DNA from: Leptospira sp. B5-022
GTDB lineage: Bacteria > Spirochaetota > Leptospiria > Leptospirales > Leptospiraceae
DNA length: 64,000 bases
Direction: 5' to 3'
NCBI RefSeq assembly: GCF_000347035.1
Contig: NZ_ANIJ01000022.1
Span: forward strand, 124,001 to 188,000
In this document: positions 58,112 to 64,000 of the stretch, piece after piece
Layout of the letters: every line of letters starts with the position of its first letter
Numbering within the stretch: position 1 is the stretch's first letter
Translations under genes and position numbers: made by a program
Notes under the pieces: generated by a model
The model's database searches: none
What the model saw: only the letters and a program-made list of their open reading frames with translations
What the model was told of the DNA's origin: nothing

Positions 58112-59401
58112 ATGTATAGAAAAGGGTCTAATCAAGGACTACTTTGGATATTTGCAGTTATTCTTTTGCTGATCGTTTTTATAAAACCGAAAGACAACGG
58201 AGCCGCTTATACTTCTTATTTTAAGGACCTAAACACAGAGCTCAAAGAAAATGGACCCGGAAAACCGATCGTATTACTCGATTTGGATCGTTTGGATTCC
58301 AATCTAAAACTTCTGAAAGAAAAAATCAAACCCCCTCTATCTTACAGAATCGTCGTAAAATCTCTCCCTTCTATAGATCTACTTAAATATATCGTCAATG
58401 CCACAGGTTCCAAACGACTGATGGTTTTCCATTCCGGCGATATCATCATGTTATTAAATGATCCTGAATTCCAAAAATTTGATATTCTTTTGGGAAAACC
58501 GATGCCGATCGCCGCTTTGGCGGAAATATATTCCAAAACGAAAAAAGAACATTTTCAAAATGTACAATGGCTGGTGGATACTTCCTATCGAGTGGAACAA
58601 TATTTAGATTTTGCAAAGAAGAAGGATCTAAATTTAAAACTTAGTTTAGAGATCGATATAGGTTTGCATAGAGGGGGATTTGCGAAACCGGAAGATTCTT
58701 TTGCAGCGTTAGAGCTCCTCCAAAAAAATCCTAAGAACGTAGAGCTTTCCGGTTATATGGGTTATGAACCTCATGTAGCTTCCGTTCCGGTCATCTTCGA
58801 AAATAAGACCTCGGCTATGGAAAAGTCCCTTAAAAATTCCTTAGAGATATATTCCGATTTTATAAAATTAGGAAAAGAAAAGTTCCCGGCTTTGTACCGA
58901 AAAGAATTGGTATTTAATGGGGGAGGGAGTAAAACCTACCGCTTTTACCAAAAAAATCCTGGAGTAGTCAACGATGTATCCTTAGGTTCCGCTTTGGTAA
59001 AACCTACCGATTTCGATGTGGAAAGTTTAGAAGAACATAGCCCTGCCGTGTATATAGCAACTCCGGTTCTGAAAAAGTTAGAAGGAACCAAAATCCCTTT
59101 CTTAGAATCTTTGTCTTTTCTATTCCCGATCTGGAATCCGAACCAAGAAGTGACCTACTTCATTTATGGAGGAGCCTTCTCCGCTAAAAAAGAATCTCCT
59201 AAAGGACTCGAGGATAATTCCTTATTCGGTTCAAGCACCAACCAAAGTATTTTAACCGGATCCCGGGCGACTTCTTTAGACCCCGACGATCATGTATTTT
59301 TTAGGCCTACTCAAAGTGAAAAGGTAATGGCGGAAATGGGAGAGATCCATTTGTTACGTTCCGGTAAATTGATCGGTACTTGGAAAACTTTTATCAATTG
59401 A
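58112..59401 (+). CDS. DSD1-type PLP-dependent enzyme (alanine-racemase fold)
   Basis: 429 aa. An N-terminal membrane anchor (LLWIFAVILLLIVFI) precedes an alanine racemase-like barrel starting GKPIVLLDLDRLDSNL. The PLP lysine is in YRIVVKSLPS (about 92). LSLEIDIGLHRGGF and ELVFNGGGSKTYRF match D-threonine aldolase/D-serine dehydratase (DSD1) relatives. The usual C-terminal zinc ligands (His and Cys) are not evident: the end reads LDPDDHVFFRPTQSEKVM with one His and no Cys, so activity on D-serine may be altered. The substrate is unassigned. GGAGG lies 9 nt before the ATG. Confidence 0.82.
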   Translation: MYRKGSNQGLLWIFAVILLLIVFIKPKDNGAAYTSYFKDLNTELKENGPGKPIVLLDLDRLDSNLKLLKEKIKPPLSYRIVVKSLPSIDLLKYIVNATGSKRLMVFHSGDIIMLLNDPEFQKFDILLGKPMPIAALAEIYSKTKKEHFQNVQWLVDTSYRVEQYLDFAKKKDLNLKLSLEIDIGLHRGGFAKPEDSFAALELLQKNPKNVELSGYMGYEPHVASVPVIFENKTSAMEKSLKNSLEIYSDFIKLGKEKFPALYRKELVFNGGGSKTYRFYQKNPGVVNDVSLGSALVKPTDFDVESLEEHSPAVYIATPVLKKLEGTKIPFLESLSFLFPIWNPNQEVTYFIYGGAFSAKKESPKGLEDNSLFGSSTNQSILTGSRATSLDPDDHVFFRPTQSEKVMAEMGEIHLLRSGKLIGTWKTFIN

Positions 59402-59446
59402 GATAAAAGAACTCTTAGAGTAACGCTAGGAAGAACTCCCTATTTT

Positions 59447-60859
59447 ATGAAAAATCAAACCTTATCACATTCTAGAATGGCAGGTTATGCTTCCGCAGAA
59501 GTAGGTATTACCGCGGTGGAAACTATGGCCCAGATCTATCTTCTGGATTTTTATGTTTCCACCGTAGGATTAAAACCTTCTCTTTTCGGTTTGGCAATGC
59601 TTATCGCAATTTTATGGGATGCGATCAGTGATCCTATTATGGGATATATCTCCGATCGAACCGGTTTTGTAAACGGAAGACGACGTCCTTATATTCTAGT
59701 AGGAGGATTTTTACTCGGATTAGGCGCTACCTTTCTTTTCACTCCTCCCGAGTTAGAAACTCAAGGTCTTAAGTTTTTGTATTTGGTAATCGTTTACTTT
59801 TTTACGAATACGTTCATGACCATGATCGCAGTCCCTCATATCAGTTTAGGGGGAGAGATGAGTTTTACCCCCGGAGAAAGGAATCAGATCTTCGGTTGGA
59901 GATTGTTTTTTGCGAATCTAGGCCTTTTATCCGGATTGCTACTTCCTGCAATTTGGGTCGCTTACGGAAAGAATGGATTTAGTTCCAGAAGTTATTCTTC
60001 TGCGACTATCTGGGTGTTATTATGTTTTGTATCTTATTTATCCTATTTTTTCACCAAAGGGAGAGATTTTCCGTACCAAAGAACCGTTACTCAGAAAATT
60101 TCCATCGGAGAAAATATTCTATCTTTCTTCCGATCGGCGGTCTTTATATTAAAAAATCGTTATTTTTTACCTCTTCTTTTGGCGTTTATCGTGGCGACGG
60201 CTGCCAGGACTTTAAATTCTTCCTTGGGACTTTTGTATTATAAGGAAAGATTGCTGCTCGAGGACTCTCAGGTGGTGATACGTATCCTTCTTCCTTTTGT
60301 ATTTTTTCTTACGATCTCAATTCCTCTTTGGGTATACTTAGCAAAAAAATTCGGTAAAAAAAGACCTGCGTTCTGGGGGAGTTTTTTTCTAGGCATTTTG
60401 ACAATCGTCTTGTACCCTATCTTGCCTCAGGGATCTTATGAGGCTCCTTTGATTGCTGCGTTTTTTGGCGGGCTATTTGCAGGGTCCATTCTTCTTTTCG
60501 ATTCTTTGGTGGCGGATGTAGTCGATTATGACGAACTTCTAACGGGAGAAAAAAGAGAGGGGGCCTATTTCGGATTTTGGAAGATGGCGACGAAGGTCAT
60601 CAGAGCCCTAGGGTTTGCATTTTTAGGATTTCTCTTGGAAGCGATTGGATACCAAGCAGGAGCGCAAACACAGAACTCCGAATTAGGTTGGAGAATTACG
60701 GTCCTATTCGGGCCTGTGGTGGGAGGTCTGTTCGTTTTGGCATCTTTGATCTTTACTAAAATGGGCCTGACTAGCGAAGTACATGCAAAGATCCAGGAAC
60801 TTTTATCAAGAAAAAAGAATATTCAAAAAAGAAGAAGTTCCGGCGCTCCGGCCGGATAG
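59447..60859 (+). CDS. GPH-family (glycoside-pentoside-hexuronide) MFS transporter
   Basis: 470 aa, 12 helices. The GPH signatures are AILWDAISDPIMGYISDRT with NGRRRPYIL in loop 2-3 (about 60-90), TPGERNQIFGWRLFF, and DSLVADVVDYDELLTGEKREGAYFGFW in the second half. Cation-coupled uptake of a sugar or related solute is the family role; relatives in other bacteria also move lipids (MFSD2A/MelB fold). Follows the DSD1-like gene by 45 nt. Confidence 0.9.
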   Translation: MKNQTLSHSRMAGYASAEVGITAVETMAQIYLLDFYVSTVGLKPSLFGLAMLIAILWDAISDPIMGYISDRTGFVNGRRRPYILVGGFLLGLGATFLFTPPELETQGLKFLYLVIVYFFTNTFMTMIAVPHISLGGEMSFTPGERNQIFGWRLFFANLGLLSGLLLPAIWVAYGKNGFSSRSYSSATIWVLLCFVSYLSYFFTKGRDFPYQRTVTQKISIGENILSFFRSAVFILKNRYFLPLLLAFIVATAARTLNSSLGLLYYKERLLLEDSQVVIRILLPFVFFLTISIPLWVYLAKKFGKKRPAFWGSFFLGILTIVLYPILPQGSYEAPLIAAFFGGLFAGSILLFDSLVADVVDYDELLTGEKREGAYFGFWKMATKVIRALGFAFLGFLLEAIGYQAGAQTQNSELGWRITVLFGPVVGGLFVLASLIFTKMGLTSEVHAKIQELLSRKKNIQKRRSSGAPAG

Positions 60860-60862
60860 GTG

Positions 60863-61756
60863 TCAGTATCTGTATTTCTTCTTAATTTCTTTTAGAGCGT
60901 CTTGGATATGTTTTTGTCTCACCTGAGGTCTTAAGTTCTTGCGGATAGGAAGATAACTTTCCGTAGTTGCAAGACTTTTATGACCTAAAAACTCTCTGAT
61001 ATCCTCTAAACTTTTCCCTTCCGCCAATTGGTGGATGGCCCTGCTATGCCTGAGAGTGAATAAGGTAACTTGATTTTTGATCCCGGCGGACTTTGCCAGA
61101 TCGCCTACTAAACGTTCTACGTTCCTGGACGTCAAATGTGTACCTTGGTATTTTCCAGGGAATAAATAAGAACTTTTTTCTGTCCCAACTTCCTTTTCGA
61201 ATTTTTTCAAGATCTTTTGTAATTCTCCGTCCATTACAACCGTTCTGTTTTGAGTAGGGATAGGAGAATCTACTTTGATCGTCTTTTTAGAAAGATCGAA
61301 TTGCCCCCATTTTAAACGAATAATCTCTCCCACTCGTAAGCCTCCAAAATAGGCTAATGCGCAGAGAAGATGTGATCTAGGAGACTCCGATGCCGTTTCT
61401 AAAAGAAGCGTGATCTCTTTTTGGTTTAGGACCTTGGGAGTTTTATACTCTCTCGCAGGTCTTCTGAAATCTTCGAATACGTTCATATCCAGAACTTCTT
61501 CAAAAAACATTTTTAAAGAACTGATATTGATCTGAATAGTGGAAGAGGAAACCTTCTTCTTCCTTAAATATTCTATGTACTTTTCGATATCCTTTGTGAC
61601 TACTTTTTCAGCGGGTTTATCCGCAAACAAAAGAAAGTCTAAATTATATCTTAGGTAAGTGTATTCGGTTGCCTTCTTATAATTTCTTTGCCGAATTACC
61701 TTTACTAGTTTCTCGAAGGAAGATTTATTCTTCTTCGGGACCTCCGTTTCTATCAT
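60863..61756 (-). CDS. Tyrosine-type site-specific recombinase
   Basis: 297 aa, two domains. The N-terminal core-binding SAM-like part is about 10-105 (YKKATEYTYLRYNLDFLL). The catalytic domain has Arg I in FGGLRVGEIIRLKWG (about 143), the HxxR box in TLRHSRAIH, a third His in FLGHKS and the nucleophile Tyr in TESYLPI (about 270). All catalytic residues are intact. XerC/D-like size with a longer basic tail (KHIQDALKEIKKKYRY). No phage genes are nearby, and a perfect 30-bp palindrome lies 70 nt upstream of its start. Confidence 0.9.
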   Translation of the reverse strand: MIETEVPKKNKSSFEKLVKVIRQRNYKKATEYTYLRYNLDFLLFADKPAEKVVTKDIEKYIEYLRKKKVSSSTIQINISSLKMFFEEVLDMNVFEDFRRPAREYKTPKVLNQKEITLLLETASESPRSHLLCALAYFGGLRVGEIIRLKWGQFDLSKKTIKVDSPIPTQNRTVVMDGELQKILKKFEKEVGTEKSSYLFPGKYQGTHLTSRNVERLVGDLAKSAGIKNQVTLFTLRHSRAIHQLAEGKSLEDIREFLGHKSLATTESYLPIRKNLRPQVRQKHIQDALKEIKKKYRY

Positions 61757-61825
61757 CTCGGACCTCTAGTGCTAACTGTATCATTTTTATATTTTTTGTA
61801 TCCGGACGTTCTAAGAGTCCAATTC

Positions 61826-61855
61826 CCCGGGTTGTTGGAATTCCAACAACCCGGG
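61826..61855. repeat. Perfect 30-bp palindrome upstream of the recombinase
   Basis: Each half reads CCCGGGTTGTTGGAA outward to the centre and the second half is its exact reverse complement, with an EcoRI site at the centre. As RNA it would give a 13-bp stem. No T-run follows on either strand, which makes a simple terminator less likely than a protein-binding or recombination site. Confidence 0.7.
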
Positions 61856-62057
61856 CATTCGTCTTTTAGAAGGATTTTTTTCGTCCCGGCTATAACGAAG
61901 ATTCTAATTCCATTAGAAAGTCGTAAAGATATTTATAGTCCGCTTCAAAACTAAAGGCTATCGATCCATTTCCAAGCCGCAGGCTTCAAGAGCCTCGACA
62001 CTTTGGGGACAGGCTCTTATGATTTTGATCGTATCTTATAAATTTGGACGTTTAAGG

Positions 62058-62078
62058 AAAGGGCAGATCGCCCTTTTT
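62058..62078. terminator. Terminator hairpin at the end of the cheD-HDOD-aroK operon
   Basis: AAAGGGC-AGATC-GCCCTTT stem with TTTTT on the plus strand, starting a few bases from the aroK stop (62082). On the minus strand the stem is followed by CCTTAAACG, so it is strongest in the plus direction but likely serves both. Confidence 0.55.
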
Positions 62079-62081
62079 GTA

Positions 62082-62621
62082 CTAAGTCCATCCGGATCTG
62101 CGTAGGATTTCTTCGCAAACTTCTTCCGTGCTGCGGTCATCTAAGGCAATCTGGATATCCGAATGAGCTCTATATTGTGGTAGTCTGGATTCTAAAATCG
62201 TTTTATAAGATAGAACGGAACTTAAAGGAGGACGGGTAGGATCGTTCTGGATTTTCTCCACTAAGTACTCGGATTTTCGGGATAGAGAGATCACAAATGC
62301 GGTTTCTTTTAGAAGATTGGTCTTTCTTTCGCTTACAATCTCTTTGCCGGAATCGTCTTGGTCGAATAAGATCCCACCTCCACAATCCAAGATCAGATTT
62401 TGCGATCCTGATACTTGTTTTAGGATCTGGAATTCTAGGTCACGGAAAGGTTTCCAATTTCCGGAATGTGATTTTACGAAATCCGGAATGGATACACCGC
62501 CTGTTAGGTAAACAGCTATCATGTCTGTGGAGATGACCGGTTTGCCTGTGAGTTTGGAAAGTTTACGGGAGATTTTGGATTTTCCGACACCTCTAGGGCC
62601 GATCAGGGCGATGTTTTTCAA
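62082..62621 (-). CDS. aroK: Shikimate kinase
   Basis: 179 aa. Walker [13 protein letters not shown] (about 8-19), shikimate-binding Asp in STDMIAVYL (about 33), the glycine triplet in LDCGGG (about 80), and the lid/adenine region [15 protein letters not shown] with the conserved Arg and Tyr. The lid segment NDPTRPPL carries the catalytic Arg. It phosphorylates shikimate in the chorismate pathway. The start overlaps the HDOD gene's stop by 4 nt, an unusual coupling to signalling genes. Confidence 0.92.
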   Translation of the reverse strand: MKNIALIGPRGVGKSKISRKLSKLTGKPVISTDMIAVYLTGGVSIPDFVKSHSGNWKPFRDLEFQILKQVSGSQNLILDCGGGILFDQDDSGKEIVSERKTNLLKETAFVISLSRKSEYLVEKIQNDPTRPPLSSVLSYKTILESRLPQYRAHSDIQIALDDRSTEEVCEEILRRSGWT

Positions 62622-63469
62622 ACCGAGATCAACTCTTCGATATGTTTTGCCATCTCCGGTAAAAGAGTGTAGTACATTTGCAGATCTCCCTCTGTAACAC
62701 CTACGACTTGTAAGGCTTTAGAAGAGAGTGGAATTTTCAAACCGCCTATGTCAATTCCCATTCCACCTAGGATCACGATACAATTCGCGATATGTATAAT
62801 GGAAACTAGTTCAGGGAACTGTGTCGCCTTTTCAGGTTCAGTATAATATCTAGCTACTTCTATCAATTCCTGAGGGAAGTTCCATTTTTCCAGAAGTTTT
62901 GCACCTGTCTCTTGGTGGGTGTATCCGAAAAACTTAGCTTCCAGATCGGTATAGGGTCCTTCATAATTTTGTAATTCCGTTCTGAATTGCATAAGCACAG
63001 TTGGAAAAAAATCGGCGAGTATAACTTTCCCTATATTATGAAGAAGCCCGGCGGTAAATACAACGTCCTTATCCACTTTTAGTTTTTTCTGGACTGCGAT
63101 TCTTTTAGCAAGTTCCGCTACGATCAGAGAATGGAGCCAGTTCGCTTCTCCATCTACTTGGTAACCTTTCAGTTCTTTTTTAAGAATACCTTTGGTCTCG
63201 TTCAGTAGAATAATCTCTTTTACAGTTTTGGTCCCAAGTGTCATTAGGGACTCTTGTACCGTTTTTACAGGTTTAGCGGGACGAAAGTATGCGGAATTGG
63301 AAAGTTTGATCACTGCAGCGGTAAGTCCGGGATCTTTGGAAATTTCCTTGGCTAGGTCTGCAATGACAACATCCGGATTTCCCACCATCTCCATAACTTT
63401 ACTTACTACGGAGGAGATCTTAGGGAGCTGGGCCTCGTTTTCAAAAAGTTGATCTATCTTTTCTTTCAT
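62618..63469 (-). CDS. HDOD-domain signalling protein
   Basis: 283 aa, essentially one HDOD domain (about 10-215): [48 protein letters not shown] at the N-terminus is the family start, with [16 protein letters not shown] replacing a true HD metal site. HDOD proteins act as non-catalytic signal adaptors in two-component and c-di-GMP or chemotaxis pathways. It lies 4 nt downstream of cheD, so a chemotaxis-linked role is likely. Confidence 0.9.
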   Translation of the reverse strand: MKEKIDQLFENEAQLPKISSVVSKVMEMVGNPDVVIADLAKEISKDPGLTAAVIKLSNSAYFRPAKPVKTVQESLMTLGTKTVKEIILLNETKGILKKELKGYQVDGEANWLHSLIVAELAKRIAVQKKLKVDKDVVFTAGLLHNIGKVILADFFPTVLMQFRTELQNYEGPYTDLEAKFFGYTHQETGAKLLEKWNFPQELIEVARYYTEPEKATQFPELVSIIHIANCIVILGGMGIDIGGLKIPLSSKALQVVGVTEGDLQMYYTLLPEMAKHIEELISV

Positions 63470-63473
63470 TCCG

Positions 63474-63980
63474 CTACCTGACCTTATAAAGGTACTTTTC
63501 GAATCCGCCCTTCTTTAAAAGGATCCTGCCATCATCCAAATAGAGACTGATCGTTCGACCTTCATGGCCTCCGACATCTTCTACTAGTAACGTTATTTTT
63601 TCTTTATCTAAAAATTCTTTTGCGACGCTTACGTTTAGATCCCCAATGTTCTGTAGGAAGCTTGAGTTCATTCCTTTGAACATGGAAGCTCCGCCGAATA
63701 GACGAGCGAAATATTCGCCCTTATTACAGCCTAACTCAGTCATTCTTTTTACCAATTCCGGAAGAGCGGTTTCGGCGTATTTATGGGGATTTTTGGAGGA
63801 ATCTTTTCCGGAAGGGTCTTTGGCCAGCATGATATGGGCCATAGCGCCTACCTTTTTCTCCGGAGAGTAAAAAACCACTCCGATACAGGAACCTAATGTG
63901 GTGCGGATCACGGAAGGGGATTGGCCTCCTTGGATATCCGCGATCCCGACGTTTATAATTTTTACGTCTTTATTTAGCAT
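63474..63980 (-). CDS. cheD: CheD, chemoreceptor glutamine deamidase
   Basis: 168 aa. Catalytic Cys in [17 protein letters not shown] (about 32), His in [11 protein letters not shown] (about 49) and Thr in a [17 protein letters not shown] segment (about 140-157); these are the CheD Cys-His-Thr set. It deamidates glutamines of methyl-accepting receptors and interacts with CheC or CheX in other bacteria. The ATG is at 63980, so the gene is complete; its upstream operon partner, if any, lies outside the window. Confidence 0.93.
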   Translation of the reverse strand: MLNKDVKIINVGIADIQGGQSPSVIRTTLGSCIGVVFYSPEKKVGAMAHIMLAKDPSGKDSSKNPHKYAETALPELVKRMTELGCNKGEYFARLFGGASMFKGMNSSFLQNIGDLNVSVAKEFLDKEKITLLVEDVGGHEGRTISLYLDDGRILLKKGGFEKYLYKVR

Positions 63981-64000
63981 ACTTTCTATCAGTAATAACC

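Larger units (their letters stand above)
61757..62081. other. 325-nt gene-free region rich in stem-loops
   Basis: Between the recombinase and aroK (both minus strand). It contains the 30-bp palindrome (61826-61855), two adjacent stems AAGCC-GCA-GGCTT (61974-61986) and AAGAGCCT/AGGCTCTT (61988-61995 with 62011-62018), and the aroK-side terminator. No ORF with coding character. A small structured RNA at about 61960-62030 is possible. Confidence 0.5.

Noticed and set aside
60863..62081. Integron (IntI with attI/attC) at the recombinase
   Set aside because: The recombinase lacks the IntI-specific insert as far as I can see, and there are no cassette arrays or attC-like pairs, only one symmetrical palindrome.

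Overview
The window reads as chromosomal DNA of a Leptospira species, probably a saprophytic or intermediate-clade one. The grounds are a moderate-GC genome with many TTG/GTG starts, a Leptospira-type small lipoprotein (TIGR04454-like), a DUF1564-like protein (a family I know only from Leptospira), many SpoIIE/GAF/GGDEF/cyclase signalling proteins, and a B12-dependent MeaA/MetH metabolism. The species call is inference from gene content; no rRNA or tRNA gene was seen.

Region by region. 1-6.2 kb: a truncated membrane glycosyltransferase-like gene, then meaB and the ethylmalonyl-CoA-mutase-like meaA (minus strand), then a membrane protein translationally coupled to a SAM methyltransferase. 6.2-14 kb: a large lipoprotein with PKD/Ig-like domains and a seven-repeat FG-GAP propeller, a two-component system, a metallo-hydrolase, a haloalkane dehalogenase behind a clear promoter/palindrome, and a crotonase. 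14.1-17.9 kb: a DUF1772/anthrone-oxygenase-like protein, a FadL-type outer-membrane protein, and a two-gene operon of an MpaB-family oxygenase plus a small seven-helix protein resembling Pyr4/PaxB transmembrane terpene cyclases. This is the most novel metabolic candidate in the window. 18-27.4 kb: a 1.75-thousand-residue pseudokinase/ATPase/GAF/SpoIIE protein, a sodium:solute symporter, a diguanylate cyclase and an MFS exporter with a TetR-type operator.

27.4-36.8 kb has an accessory look. It holds a short transcript-like region with a perfect Shine-Dalgarno and an amber-interrupted small ORF, a patatin/GH5 lipid-active operon, an ECF sigma-FecR-HAMP cluster, an orphan DNA methyltransferase, a second FecR protein and a DUF1564-like protein. 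A dispersed 15-bp inverted-repeat family (TGTAGTAWCTTCGAC) is found only between 27.7 and 43.7 kb. One pair of these repeats brackets the catalytic core of the DNA methyltransferase.

36.8-43.6 kb is the methionine cycle operon: an ArsR-methyltransferase fusion (SahR-like) with a perfect palindrome placed between its -35 and -10, then ahcY, a 2x[4Fe-4S]-type ferredoxin and metH. 43.6-64 kb is mostly housekeeping and signalling: phosphofructokinase, a GAF/SpoIIE phosphatase, argB, two SDRs, an M61 peptidase, bcp, a class III adenylate cyclase, an MBL protein, a TRIC-type channel, a DSD1-type PLP enzyme, a GPH transporter, a tyrosine recombinase next to a perfect 30-bp palindrome, and a minus-strand cheD-HDOD-aroK operon.
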